A stretch of DNA of 31,067 nt, from the IMG/VR virus record IMGVR_UViG_3300035670_000909, positions 1-31,067 of that record; one strand, given 5' to 3'. The position numbers and the translations under genes are program-made. The notes beneath the pieces are model-generated. The model saw only the letters and a list, made by a program, of their open reading frames with translations, made no database searches and was not told the DNA's origin. This DNA is from a virus. Positions 7,133 through 17,800 of the stretch are shown here, one piece after another. Each line of letters opens with the position of its first letter. Within the stretch, counting starts at the first letter, position 1.

Positions 7133-7741
7133 ATGAGTTGGAATAGGTTTAAAAGAAATATATTACGGGTGATGAAAAGCAAACCATCATCTTCTGATCA
7201 ACTAGCTTCCGCAATAGTAAGAGAATATGATTTTGTAGTTCGTTCATTTAAATCAGGTGATATGGTAGCGGGTAATACGGTTATTAAAGGTAATACTCGT
7301 GCTATGGAAAGATGGATTCGTGTTATATTTAAACAACAATCTAAAAGTGTTGTGCCATTAGAAATGATTAATCTTATATCGTATGGATATGTGTTATATT
7401 GGACGGGTGCAAAATTATCATTAGCAAAACCACCTGCACTATGCCCTATCCCAGGTGGAGTAAATATTTCACTAGTTTCAAATGATGTTATTTTTCCTGG
7501 TAAACCACCATATGTTAGATATAGAGTTGGCAACCCAATGACATCTGAACAATTTGTTGATTTTTTGATAATAGCCGCACAACAACATTTACCTACGATA
7601 ACTGGATTGATGCAAGTATCATGGATATATCCAACTGCTCCGCCTGGAGGTGGTATAGCACCCTCTCCATGGACGGGATATAGAGTTCCAATGCAACTAC
7701 CATCTGCTTACACCCCTCCGGTTAAAGTTCCGTTTGTTTAA
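7133..7741 (+). CDS. Unrecognised baseplate-block protein, 202 aa
   Basis: The protein has a basic N terminus (MSWNRFKRNILRVMKSK), a helical region to about residue 70, then a proline- and glycine-rich second half (LAKPPALCPIPGGVNISL, PGKPPYVRYRVGNP, PTAPPGGGIAPSPWTGYRVP). The helical front and loop-rich back suit a virion protein that binds others. The gene starts one base after the gp5-like stop (TAATATG), so it is expected to be co-expressed with the spike protein. I do not recognise it; a hub-associated role is inferred from position. Confidence 0.72.
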   Translation: MSWNRFKRNILRVMKSKPSSSDQLASAIVREYDFVVRSFKSGDMVAGNTVIKGNTRAMERWIRVIFKQQSKSVVPLEMINLISYGYVLYWTGAKLSLAKPPALCPIPGGVNISLVSNDVIFPGKPPYVRYRVGNPMTSEQFVDFLIIAAQQHLPTITGLMQVSWIYPTAPPGGGIAPSPWTGYRVPMQLPSAYTPPVKVPFV

Positions 7742-7761
7742 CCCAAAATCGTTAATTATCA

Positions 7762-7769
7762 TATTTATA
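7762..7769 (+). promoter_or_regulatory. TATTTATA motif, candidate late promoter
   Basis: The octamer lies in the 43-base gap before 7785 and ends 15 bases before that ATG. It would drive the block containing gp25 and gp6. The sequence continues ATAA, as at several sister sites. Confidence 0.5.
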
Positions 7770-7784
7770 ATAAATTAATACACT

Positions 7785-8255
7785 ATGGATACCGAAAAAT
7801 TATTCAAAGCGATACAAATTGTAGTAAAAGAAGAAGTAAAAAAACAACTTTCTCTTATAAAGGAAGAAATTCGAAAAGAAATTTTAACTGAAATTTCTAA
7901 TTCCAATGTAAGTAAACCAAGAGGTACTTCATTGCGAGAAGTTGTAGAGGAAAGTTCTGACCCATTTGAGTTAGCTAACAAAATACTATCATCTGATAGA
8001 AAGGAACAGAAACAATACAGTAAGAATCCGTTATTGAATCAAATTCTAAACGAAACAACTGTTCGACCTAATTTTTCTAAAACAGATGGTACGTTTGGTA
8101 CAATTACTCCAGAAATGGTTGGTTATGGAAACCCTCAAATGGGAGTACAACCACAAACACCTGCTCAAATTCCTTCAACTGGTAATGATTTAATTGATGC
8201 AGCAATTGCTAGAAGTGCAAAAGTTTTGGCAGCAAGTAAGAATAAACAGCGATAA
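7785..8255 (+). CDS. Coiled-coil protein upstream of gp25, 156 aa
   Basis: Residues 1-45 form a strongly charged amphipathic helix (VVKEEVKKQLSLIKEEIRKE) likely to be a coiled coil. The middle is disordered and rich in N, S, T and P (GYGNPQMGVQPQTPAQIPST). A short terminal helix (LIDAAIARSAKVLAAS) precedes a basic end, KNKQR. There are no cysteines. It is followed 3 bases later by gp25, so the two should be produced together. It might be a baseplate wedge partner or chaperone, but no family is recognised. Confidence 0.75.
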   Translation: MDTEKLFKAIQIVVKEEVKKQLSLIKEEIRKEILTEISNSNVSKPRGTSLREVVEESSDPFELANKILSSDRKEQKQYSKNPLLNQILNETTVRPNFSKTDGTFGTITPEMVGYGNPQMGVQPQTPAQIPSTGNDLIDAAIARSAKVLAASKNKQR

Positions 8256-8258
8256 TAT

Positions 8259-8690
8259 ATGCCAATTATATTAGGTTCAAAGTTAGTAAAAGATTTACCT
8301 GAGAAGGATAGAACTGCGATAGGTATAATATTACCTATTCAAAGAGGTAGTACTGGGTTTTTTGCTCAATCATATGAAACTATTGAGCAAGTAAAATCCA
8401 ATATACAAAATTTATTATTAACTAAGCCTGGTGAGAGATTGATGCAACCAAATTTTGGATGTCCGTTGTATAATTTATTATTTTCGCAAAATACTGATGA
8501 TCTTGAAGTACGTATACAAACTGCTATTCAGGATTCAATGGCGCAATGGTTACCGTATGTAAACATTCAAGAAATTTATGTAGAACAAACCAATGATTCT
8601 ATTGATCAAAATATATTTAAAATATCAATAGTATTTACAGTTGGTGACAGACAATCATTGAATACAGTAACATTTAATATAACACAATAA
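8259..8690 (+). CDS. gp25: Baseplate wedge subunit gp25
   Basis: This 143-residue protein matches the GPW/gp25 family in length and in its landmarks: a segment resembling a short helix then VKSNIQNLLLTKPGERLMQP, the near-invariant P-G-E-R...P-x-F-G-C block at about 63-75, and a following helix and strand pair (VRIQTAIQDSMAQWLPYV, IFKISIVFTV). gp25 sits in the inner baseplate next to the sheath and is thought to trigger sheath polymerisation and contraction. It is followed directly by gp6, with a one-base TAATG overlap, the same partnership as in related phages. Confidence 0.92.
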   Translation: MPIILGSKLVKDLPEKDRTAIGIILPIQRGSTGFFAQSYETIEQVKSNIQNLLLTKPGERLMQPNFGCPLYNLLFSQNTDDLEVRIQTAIQDSMAQWLPYVNIQEIYVEQTNDSIDQNIFKISIVFTVGDRQSLNTVTFNITQ

Positions 8691-10723
8691 TGGCTATAAA
8701 AATAATAAATAAGAAATTAGGAAGAACAGGTCGAGATATAAATTATGTTGGTAAAGACTTTGTTTCTTTTCGTAATAACTTGATTGAGTACGCAAAGACG
8801 TATTTCCCTAATACATATAACGATTTTAATGAAACATCACCTGGTATGATGTTTATAGAAATGGCTTCATACTTAGGAGATGTACTAGGATATTATACAG
8901 ATGCGTCATTAAAAGAATCTTTTATTCAATTTGCGAGTGATGAATCAAATGTTTTTGCACTCGCACATATGTTAGGTTATAAACCAAAAATAACTACACC
9001 TGCGGTAACAACACTTTCTGTATATCAATTATGTAAAGCGGATAATAATGGTGAATTGGATACAAAATATTTATTACGCATAAACGATGGATTAACTGTA
9101 CAATCTTCTACAAATGGTTCTATTAGATTTAGAACAACTGAAACATTAGATTTTAATGATCCCTCTAACAGAGAAGTTACAGTATATAGTGTAAGTGAGT
9201 TAAATAATAAACCAGATTATTTTTTAGTAAAGAAAAAAATACAAGCAATATCTGCGGAAGTTAAAGAAGTTACGAAAGAATTTACTTCACCACAGGCATA
9301 CTCTACAATTAATATAACAAACGACAGTAACGTCATAGGAATAGAATCTGTCACCGATAGTAATGGTAATAGATGGTATGAAGTGCCTTATTTGGCACAA
9401 GAAATGGTATATATAGATTATCCAAATATTGATGAATATGATCCTGATTTGGCTCAGTTTAAAACAACTGTCCCCTATATTTTAAAATTATTAAAAACTA
9501 ATAGAAGATTTGTAACAAAAATAAATTCAGATTATACTGTAACATTAACATTTGGTGGTGGAGATAGTAGTTATGCAGATGAGTTAATTGTACCTAGCGT
9601 AAAAAATGTTGGATTAGGATTAAACAATTCAATTAATAGAATTGGTGAATCATACGATCCTACTAATTTCTTAAAAACTACCACATACGGACAAGCACCT
9701 GCAAATACAACTCTTACCGTAAAATATTTAGTGGGAGGTGGTGTTGAATCAAACGTATCATCTGGTGATTTAACAACAATAACAGGTATAACATTTAATG
9801 ATGATGTTGTAAATTCTATGATGGATGTTGATAGACAAATCTATGAATTTGCTAAATCATCAGTTGCGGTTGATAATGAAATACCTGCAACTGGAGGAAA
9901 GGGTGTAGATACTATTGAAGAAATACGTGAAGCTGCATTAGCAAATTTTGCATCTCAAAATAGAGCAGTAACCGCAAAGGATTATCAGGTTAGAAGTTTA
10001 TCAATGCCTGAGAAATATGGTTCAGTTGCAAAGGTTTATGCAGTTAGTGATAATACATTAAATAGTAACTCTCCACAATCTGTTTTAAATTCAACTTCAA
10101 ATTTGGATGAATTTACTGAAATAGTAAAAGGTATAATTCAAACCAATTCAGTTGAGCGAATGAAAACCACACAGATAAAAGATTTGATTAAAAACTTTGT
10201 GGATAAAAATGCAAAAGACGGTGAATTGGCAAATCCATTTGCTATAAATTTATATTGTTTAGGATATGATTCGGAAGGTCGATTGACTAGATTAAATCGT
10301 GCGGTAAAAGAAAATTTAAAAACACATTTAAATGAATTTAGAATATTAACAGATGGTGTTAATATAATAGATGGATTTATTATTAACATAGGAGTGAACT
10401 TTGAAATATCTGTATATAAAAATTATTCACAGAGAGAAGTGTTATTAAATTGTATTAATGAATTAAAAAGTTTTTTTGATATTTCTAATTGGCAATTCAA
10501 TCAACCAATTTACATATCTGATATTGAGGTTACATTAGCTTCAATTGACGGAGTTGCATCGGTTAGAAACGTTGAAATTGTAAATAAATGTGGTGGTGGG
10601 TATTCTACCAATAGTTATAATATATCGGCGGCTACTAAAAACAAAATAGTGTATCCATCATTGGATCCATCAGCGTTTGAAGTAAAGTATCCTGATAAAG
10701 ACATTAAAGGAAAAGTGGTATAA
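8690..10723 (+). CDS. gp6: Baseplate wedge subunit gp6 (baseplate J-like)
   Basis: This 677-residue protein, close to the T4 gp6 length, forms the inner iris ring of the baseplate. The N-terminal region is characteristic: GKDFVSFRNNLIEYAK, then NETSPGMMFIEMASYLGDVL, YYTDASLKESF and AHMLGYKP (residues about 20-100). The middle carries DTIEEIREAALANFASQNRA and VTAKDYQVR, the conserved baseplate-J-type segment before a putative domain joint (about 405-435). The C terminus has the gp6-type ISDIEVTLASIDGVASVRNV (about 620-640). It overlaps gp25 by one base and is followed by TAATATG for the next gene. Confidence 0.93.
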   Translation: MAIKIINKKLGRTGRDINYVGKDFVSFRNNLIEYAKTYFPNTYNDFNETSPGMMFIEMASYLGDVLGYYTDASLKESFIQFASDESNVFALAHMLGYKPKITTPAVTTLSVYQLCKADNNGELDTKYLLRINDGLTVQSSTNGSIRFRTTETLDFNDPSNREVTVYSVSELNNKPDYFLVKKKIQAISAEVKEVTKEFTSPQAYSTINITNDSNVIGIESVTDSNGNRWYEVPYLAQEMVYIDYPNIDEYDPDLAQFKTTVPYILKLLKTNRRFVTKINSDYTVTLTFGGGDSSYADELIVPSVKNVGLGLNNSINRIGESYDPTNFLKTTTYGQAPANTTLTVKYLVGGGVESNVSSGDLTTITGITFNDDVVNSMMDVDRQIYEFAKSSVAVDNEIPATGGKGVDTIEEIREAALANFASQNRAVTAKDYQVRSLSMPEKYGSVAKVYAVSDNTLNSNSPQSVLNSTSNLDEFTEIVKGIIQTNSVERMKTTQIKDLIKNFVDKNAKDGELANPFAINLYCLGYDSEGRLTRLNRAVKENLKTHLNEFRILTDGVNIIDGFIINIGVNFEISVYKNYSQREVLLNCINELKSFFDISNWQFNQPIYISDIEVTLASIDGVASVRNVEIVNKCGGGYSTNSYNISAATKNKIVYPSLDPSAFEVKYPDKDIKGKVV

Positions 10724-10724
10724 T

Positions 10725-11690
10725 ATGATTTATTTAATAACAGCCTCAAAGGATGCAACCGTATATGAAATTGATCCAACATTTAATGCTGGCTTAGATG
10801 AAATGCTTCAAGTTTCTAAAGCATATACTAGACTTAGTCAGAGTGATACATCACGTACGTACATTCAATTCAATTTTGATTCATTGCCATCTTATGTAAC
10901 TGCGTCATCTGTAACATTACAAATGTTAACATATGAAAGTGAAGAACTTCCACTGAACTATACTATATATGCATACCCAGTTACAGAAAATTGGGATATG
11001 GGTGTTGGTAATGCAATTGAATCAATTTATACTGATGGTATCACGTGGAATTCACAACCTGCATACGAACCGAATGTAGTTGCAACTCAGTCATTCTCAT
11101 ATTCTAGTGCGGATATTAATATGAATATAATCGAACTTTACAATTATTGGAGTTCTATGAATAATTATGGTATACGTTTATGTCATACTGAATCCATTGA
11201 GAGTTCATCTTATAACTATGGTTATTTAAAGCTATATTCAAAAGAAACCAATACATATAGACAACCATTGGTTAAAATTGCGTGGGATGATCAAATCTAT
11301 AATACTGGATCGTTATCTGCATTACCAGAAGGTGAGGCAGTGGTAAAGACTACAGATTTAAAAGATGTTTATATTGGAGGAAGTTTGGTAAAAATAAATT
11401 TAATTGCTAGAAAAAAACATCCTTTAAAAACGTTTGATGCATCTTATCCATATTTTGATAATAGATATTTACCATCTACCTCGTATTACGCAATAACAGA
11501 CGTTATTACTAAAACAAAATTAGTCGATTTTTCTGAATATACTAAAATAAGTTGTAATGGAAGTCAAAATTATATAGTATTGGATACTACAAATTATCCA
11601 TTAAATAGACCGTTGAAATTATCATTTAAAATAAATAGAGATGGATATGTGGAGTATTATGAAGATGATTTAACATTTATGATTAAATAA
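10725..11690 (+). CDS. DNRLRE-like beta-sandwich surface protein
   Basis: This 321-residue protein begins like a DNRLRE (carbohydrate-binding) domain: KDATVYEIDPTFNAG, LQVSKAY, SRTYIQFNFDSLP, then SVTLQMLTY, and the telling GITWNSQPAYEPNV and the closing RQPLVKIAWD at about residue 185. This fold occurs in cell-surface polysaccharide-binding proteins. The last 120 residues form a second beta-rich domain (KHPLKTFDASYPYFDNRYLP, LKLSFKINRDGYVEYYEDD). It lies directly after gp6 where T4 has gp7, so it may be a wedge-attached receptor-binding or decorating protein that touches host glycans. The binding role is inferred from the domain family. Confidence 0.6.
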   Translation: MIYLITASKDATVYEIDPTFNAGLDEMLQVSKAYTRLSQSDTSRTYIQFNFDSLPSYVTASSVTLQMLTYESEELPLNYTIYAYPVTENWDMGVGNAIESIYTDGITWNSQPAYEPNVVATQSFSYSSADINMNIIELYNYWSSMNNYGIRLCHTESIESSSYNYGYLKLYSKETNTYRQPLVKIAWDDQIYNTGSLSALPEGEAVVKTTDLKDVYIGGSLVKINLIARKKHPLKTFDASYPYFDNRYLPSTSYYAITDVITKTKLVDFSEYTKISCNGSQNYIVLDTTNYPLNRPLKLSFKINRDGYVEYYEDDLTFMIK

Positions 11691-12808
11691 TGGAAGGTGT
11701 AAATAAAGATGGTACGGCTATAACTGAATTGCAAATAAAAGAAGGTTTGCAAAAGAGTGGTTCATTGGTGTCTACAACACGTGAAAATGTTGTGTTTGAA
11801 GCATCAGTTGATGATCCAAGAACTGGATATGTATATGCACCTACTCAAAAGAAAATATATAATACCGATGAATTAAAGAAAGCGTTAGATATAGAGGTAA
11901 CAGAATTGTTACCAGATGATCAAACGCAAGATTTAGATTTAGTTCCTCGCCCTCTATATGAAGATGCCGTTAATGCTCTTATTATTGCAGAAGCAACGAT
12001 AGAGGAACAATCGATTACTATTTCAAACTTAGAAGCAACCGCTTCATTTTTGGAAAGTAGAATTACGGAATTAGAAGTAGAAGTTGATAATGAAAGACTT
12101 CTTAGAATATTGGCAGAAGCAAATGCGGATAATATTAGAGAACAATTAGTTTTAATAAATGAAAACGCACAAATGGCGTTGCAACGCTCGGTGCTAGAAG
12201 GAATAGAACGCTCGGCATTAGAAGCGAGAAATAGTGGATTGGTATCACAAGTGCAAGCGCTTAAATCAGAAGTTATTAATTGGAGAATACAAACTCAACA
12301 AGCTCAGATTAGACAGGCCGCTGCACAAGCATTGGAAGGATATGTTGGTACATATGAGCAAGGAGATTTGGCGGGTTGGAAGATTCCACAGTCGGAAGTT
12401 TCAAACACAGGTAGACAACTTTATATTGCTACATGGAATGATAATGATCCGAGAGAGATTCAAGGAACAGCACTCAATCTATTTAATTTTGATGATGAAC
12501 GAGAACAAACATTTACATTTACTGTAAAAGGGAAGGCAGTGAGTTGGATAGAATTTCCAACATCCATTACAGTGCCAAAAAGAGTGGGTGTAAATCCTGG
12601 AAAAGGATATGTTACAATGAAGTGGAAAGCGTATAAATTAGATAGAGATCAACCTAGAGGAACTGTATTTGAAGGTGCGGTAACTGTAACGACCTCATTT
12701 GGCGAAACCTTTACGATAAGTTGTGATTACAGAAGGGAAGTAAGCAGAGCGGATACATGGGGTAGTCGTGGATCGGTAACTACGGTTGTTGGAAAAGAAA
12801 AAACTTAA
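11690..12808 (+). CDS. Coiled-coil baseplate or fibre protein, 372 aa
   Basis: Residues about 92-218 are a long alanine-, leucine- and glutamate-rich coiled coil (EATIEEQSITISNLEATASF, RITELEVEVDNERLLRILAE, QRSVLEGIERSALEARN). A beta-rich C-terminal domain follows from about 225 (LAGWKIPQSEVSNTGRQLYI, FTVKGKAVSWIEFPTSITVP, AVTVTTSFGETFTISCDYRR). An N-terminal region of about 90 residues is mixed. A trimeric stalk with a globular tip would fit this order, but the family is not recognised. It overlaps the DNRLRE-like gene by one base (TAATG) and precedes the first Fn3-containing gene. Confidence 0.72.
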   Translation: MEGVNKDGTAITELQIKEGLQKSGSLVSTTRENVVFEASVDDPRTGYVYAPTQKKIYNTDELKKALDIEVTELLPDDQTQDLDLVPRPLYEDAVNALIIAEATIEEQSITISNLEATASFLESRITELEVEVDNERLLRILAEANADNIREQLVLINENAQMALQRSVLEGIERSALEARNSGLVSQVQALKSEVINWRIQTQQAQIRQAAAQALEGYVGTYEQGDLAGWKIPQSEVSNTGRQLYIATWNDNDPREIQGTALNLFNFDDEREQTFTFTVKGKAVSWIEFPTSITVPKRVGVNPGKGYVTMKWKAYKLDRDQPRGTVFEGAVTVTTSFGETFTISCDYRREVSRADTWGSRGSVTTVVGKEKT

Positions 12809-12814
12809 TGTAAT

Positions 12815-14320
12815 ATGCAAATTACAAAATATAAAAATATTGAAGATTTAATCATCAAAAAAGAAGAATATCTCGGTAGAGAAATTGAAAAACGAGATTT
12901 AGCTCTTATTGATAAAGGATATAGTCCAACTACATTTAATATTGGTATCAATGATGTAATGGAGTTTGCATTATATGATTCTGCAAATAACGTATTAGAA
13001 CAAGAACGATATGGTATGATACGTTATATCAAAGGTAATGATATTGCACAATATTTACTTCGAAGTGAAAATATTGATGATAAAACGAGCGGTGGTGGAT
13101 TTTTAATTGATATAAAGCGTCTTATAAAAGAGGCTGGATATAATACAGGATATTTTAGAGTTCAGATTAATTTTTCTAATAATAGAGTTGGTAGTGATTA
13201 TCCAAAAGATAAGCTTTGGATACAAGAAATATCACCTAGTAAAAAAGAAGTTCGATTATTACCTTTTAACAATTTCGATGAAACTAATCCAGTTGATAGA
13301 GATGTAAAAAATGATTTAAATCAAGCGTATGATAGTTTCGTAAGAGGTAAGTTTAGTGGGGATGAGGTATATATGGAGATTGATACTATTTTAGATAGAT
13401 TAAATGAAAATGACATTGCTAATATGCTTAGTTCTAGATTTTCCGCAGATTTTATAAATGGTATTAAGCGAGAATTTGGATTAACTTCATTGGAAAGTTT
13501 TTATTCACTTGTATTAAACGATATGCGTAAAGCAGTTAGATATCATTTGTTATATAGAGATTCTACTATTGGTGGTAATAGATTTGGTAAACCATTATCA
13601 GACACTGCGCGTGAAAAAATTAGTGAGTTGGATTATAATTATTATACCAAAGAAGATATTATTAATTTATTAAACAGAAAATTCAGAGAAAGTGTTGAGT
13701 ATCATTTACCAAAACGAAACTTAAATGAACAGTTAACAATTGATCCAGAAACAAAGGCTTCATTAGATGAGTTAAATAAGTTCGTACAAACATTATCGTC
13801 AACTACTACATTCGGATTGCCTGCTATTCAAAAGGATACATATATTCCACCTGTTGATGTGCCTCCTACGGAAGAGATTCCGAATCCAGTTGATGATTCT
13901 CCACCAGATGATATAACTCCTATTCCTACTCCTGTAAATCCTACGTTTTTAGATTTTACAGTTTGGCCAAATTCATTTAGTATAACAAAGGATTCCGCTA
14001 TAATAACTTGGAAAACAAACATACCATCTACCGCAACATTAACATTTTTGGATAGATGTCCAGCGGATGGTTGTGTTTTCTATTTGGATCAGTTTAATAA
14101 CAAGCAATCTATTACTATAACCAAATTGGCGCCATATACAACATATAATTACATTATAGAATGTGTAACCGAAACTGGTTTAGTGGTTAAGAGTACGGTA
14201 ACTTCGTTTACAACATTAGGCGAATCGTCAAAAATTAATATTACAAACGAACAAAATTCTTCAAATAGTGGATATGTATATACTGATACAACTACTCCTC
14301 CTGTGACAAGAGAGCGTTAA
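12815..14320 (+). CDS. Virion protein with C-terminal Fn3-like domain (CPADGC)
   Basis: This 501-residue protein has an alpha/beta N-terminal 320 residues of unknown type, then a proline-rich linker (VPPTEEIPNPVDDSPPDD and neighbours, about 345-375). A fibronectin III-like domain follows at about 385-475: SAIITWKTNIPSTATLTFL, SITITKLAPYTTYNYII, TSFTTL. Inside it two cysteines, C415 and C420, lie in CPADGC. The same domain and motif occur at the N terminus of the 1567-residue protein two genes downstream. Fn3-like domains in phage tails commonly bind carbohydrates or act as spacers. The protein most likely projects from the baseplate; that is an inference. Confidence 0.7.
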   Translation: MQITKYKNIEDLIIKKEEYLGREIEKRDLALIDKGYSPTTFNIGINDVMEFALYDSANNVLEQERYGMIRYIKGNDIAQYLLRSENIDDKTSGGGFLIDIKRLIKEAGYNTGYFRVQINFSNNRVGSDYPKDKLWIQEISPSKKEVRLLPFNNFDETNPVDRDVKNDLNQAYDSFVRGKFSGDEVYMEIDTILDRLNENDIANMLSSRFSADFINGIKREFGLTSLESFYSLVLNDMRKAVRYHLLYRDSTIGGNRFGKPLSDTAREKISELDYNYYTKEDIINLLNRKFRESVEYHLPKRNLNEQLTIDPETKASLDELNKFVQTLSSTTTFGLPAIQKDTYIPPVDVPPTEEIPNPVDDSPPDDITPIPTPVNPTFLDFTVWPNSFSITKDSAIITWKTNIPSTATLTFLDRCPADGCVFYLDQFNNKQSITITKLAPYTTYNYIIECVTETGLVVKSTVTSFTTLGESSKINITNEQNSSNSGYVYTDTTTPPVTRER

Positions 14321-14328
14321 TTTAAAAT

Positions 14329-14865
14329 ATGACAAGTACAACTATATCAAATGGATTATTAACTGAATATAATGGATCATCTATATCAATAGATGGTGTA
14401 AAATATGTTTGGAATGGTACTACGTATGAACCTACTAACCAATTGGATCCAGATACAGAATCTAAATTAGGATATCGAAAAAAGGTTGTTTTGCAATTTT
14501 CATTATATATAGAACCTAGTACACCACTTAGACCTGATGAGGTAGAAGTATTAATTGATGGTATTAAGGTAACAGATCCAACTATTTTACAAAAAGGAAG
14601 TTCCTTAATTACAATAACTTTAAGTGAAGCATATTTATTAACACGACGTATTATAACGTTTGAGTGTAATAGAGCAGCCGCTATGTTTAAATATATTGTA
14701 CAGGCAAGAGTAACCTCGTCGAATGATGTTGTAGTAGAACAATATCCTATCGATGATACAATTCTAAATGATGTTGATTTGGTAGAATCGCCGGTTATAA
14801 ATGATGATACCACAGTTGTCGTTCAACCAGATGAAACTGGTCGAATACGTGATAGACTTAGATAA
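14329..14865 (+). CDS. Unrecognised beta-rich virion protein, 178 aa
   Basis: The protein is beta-rich throughout the first 130 residues (SSISIDGVKYVWNGTTYEP, KKVVLQFSLYIEPSTP, EVEVLIDGIKVTDPTIL, LITITLSEAYLL, ITFECNRAAAMFKYIVQARV) and ends with an acidic tail and a basic cap (ETGRIRDRLR). One cysteine is present and no membrane segment is seen. It sits between the two proteins that share an Fn3-like domain, 8 bases after the first and 3 bases before the second, so it is probably part of the same complex. The family is not recognised. Confidence 0.72.
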   Translation: MTSTTISNGLLTEYNGSSISIDGVKYVWNGTTYEPTNQLDPDTESKLGYRKKVVLQFSLYIEPSTPLRPDEVEVLIDGIKVTDPTILQKGSSLITITLSEAYLLTRRIITFECNRAAAMFKYIVQARVTSSNDVVVEQYPIDDTILNDVDLVESPVINDDTTVVVQPDETGRIRDRLR

Positions 14866-14868
14866 AAT

Positions 14869-17800
14869 ATGGCAGATAAAATAATAAAATATTTTGTAAA
14901 TGACACGTTGGTATTTGATGTTATCGCTGTGCCTTTCAAGGCGAATTCAGATGCAGCAGGAGAAGATTTTCTACCGATAAATGATGTAACAGTAACGCAA
15001 ATAACTGAAAACAGTGCAACTATAAATTGGTCTACTGCTAGAGGTACTACGGCAATTGTTTCATTTTTGGATAATGTATGTCCAATAGATGGCTGTCAAA
15101 TAACCGTTGACGAATATAAAGCGCAACATTCTGTAACTGTTACTGGATTATTACCAAATACTAAATATAAATTTTTTATAAAAGGGCAAACTAAAGGATT
15201 GGTTAATTTTCAATCCATTGAAACATCATTCAATACAATCCGTTCTGTGGTAATACCTACTCCTTCGATAGAACTTCCTAAAATTGTAAATGGATTAGCA
15301 AGTTCTTATACGTGGAATATTGAAAAAGATAACTCTTTTACTATAACATTTAATGTAAATGAAACTACTGATTACGTTAAATATTACTACCCTAATCAAC
15401 CAAATTCGGATGAAAATTATGGTATAAGGGTACAAGTTCCTGCTGATAATAAAAAGGTTACTATTAAATTAGAAAATCCTGGAATAGTTGGTATATATGA
15501 TTTAACTTTAATTCCTGGTAACAATACAATTAAAGACGGCGAAGAGAGAACTGTACAGATAAACGTAGTAAAAGAATTTTATTATGGAGAACCTGATGTA
15601 ACCGAAATCTTTTATAATAAAACTATAAAAGAAGCTGATTTAAAACCGTTAGATTTTTATTTTGATTTCAATATACGTTCTGTTAATTCAGAAGGAATTA
15701 ATGTATATCTAGGAAATGATGTTGCTACACCAATAACTGTATTATCAACCAATGATAATAAGAGTAGTTTAAATTTATATGCAAAAGATTTATATCAATT
15801 ATATAAAGAAAGATTCAACGAAACACAGGATACTTACACTTTAACATTTTCATTTCATCCATTTTTTAATGGAGTAACTGGTAAGATATTTGGTAGACTA
15901 GAACCAATAACTGTTACTGTTACTAAGACAAAATATATTTTAACAAAGAATGAAGTGTTAGACGCACTATCATCTGCATTTAAAGATTTATTTTCAGGAG
16001 ACAGTACTAAAAAGGATTATGAGGATAAGATTATTTTTGAAGATGATAAATATCTTTATTATAGAATAAAATATCAAAATTCACCGTTTGATTCCTTTGT
16101 GATAAATAACATTGCAGAGGATACCATAACATATTCATTAACTGGTTCATCTGATCCTAAAGTTGTTAAAACTGAATTTATTGTAAACCCTATAACGGGT
16201 AATACAGAGAGAAAACAAAAAACTCCATATTCAACTTTAGTTCTTAGATTGTTAGAACCACTTCCTGCGGAGATAGTTGAGAATACACAAGTTTGGATTG
16301 CAAAACAAATAATTCCAACAGTTGTTGAGGATATAGTAATAACAGATGATGATGATAATATTTGTACACCGCTTCGACCAAACTTCTCAATTGATGTATT
16401 GGAAGATTCCGGATATGAATATTTGGAACAGATAGTTGCCAGTGGATCTCTTACATCTGCTAATATCGTAAATAAATATTTAGGTAAAAATGAGTTTTCA
16501 TTAGAAGATTTAAATATTACTTATACAAGCGGAAGTAATGTAACAGGTTCTGAATTTATTGTATTTAAAAACTTTGTAAATTATTCTAGTGCAAAAACTA
16601 GAATTGAGAATTATCAATATAAATTAGAAACTATTGAATTCTGGGAGAATAAAATATTTACAACAACATATTCTGCATCAATTGCTTCAACTTCTTCATT
16701 TGCGATGGCAACTAGCCAATCATATTTGGATAAGATTCAAACATTGAAAAATGGATTTGATGGATTTGAAAAAACTTTATACGATGATTACAGTATAACT
16801 GGATCAAATAATACATTCTTTGAAGTGCAATCATTTTATGCAGAAGAGTATGATAAATATAATAAAAACTATTTAGTAAATCACTTACCTGAATATTTGA
16901 AAGTTGGTGAAATCGGACAAAACAGTGAGGAGTTTTTAGTATTTGTACAAATGATTGGAAACCATTTTGATATAATATGGTCTTATATAAATGGAATTAA
17001 TCGTACAAAGAGAATAACACATACATCCGAAAATGGTATTGCCGACAAATTTTTGCATACGATGTTGGAATCAATGGGATGGGATCCAAAATCACCATTT
17101 AATGGGTTACAACTATGGAAAGAAGCGTTCGGTCTAAATCAGGATGGAAGTACCCCTACAAACAGTAACGTTTTAGGAGTAAACATTCCTTCGACTTATA
17201 CACCGTTTGAAGCTAAAAATGAAGTATGGAGAAGAATTCTTAATAACTTACCATATCTTTTAAAATATAAAGGCACAAGAAGAGCAATAAATGCAATACT
17301 TGCGTGTTATGGCGTACCTGCATCTTTATTAACGGTTGTTGAATTTGGTGGACCTTCACCTAATCCAGAAAACTTATACAAGTTTACATATGAAGATAGA
17401 AGTGCTGCATTGAATCTAAGCACATCTGAATATGTTGCACTGCCATGGTTATCTGGAAGTTACAATCCAAATTCAGTGCAAATAAGATTTGCAACTGATT
17501 ATAAACCTACAACCGCTTCCACTGGATCACAATTGCTTAGAATGATTGGTGGAGGTAGTAATTATTGGAAAATTAATTTAATACCAACTTATACTGGTAG
17601 TTATGGAAATGTTTTATTTGAAATTGGAAACGGTGTAACGACTGGAAGCATATTAATAACTGGTAGTGTATTATTTGATGATTACTACAAAAATATAACA
17701 CTTCAACAAGAAACCGTAACTAGTGCTTCGGTTGATTATGATAGATTTACATTATATGTAAAAGAAGCATTGGATGACAGAATTATAATGAATCAATCTG

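Noticed and set aside
12234-12527. Alternative + strand open frame of 97 codons
   Set aside because: It lies within the coiled-coil gene at 11690 in another frame, with no fitting start context.
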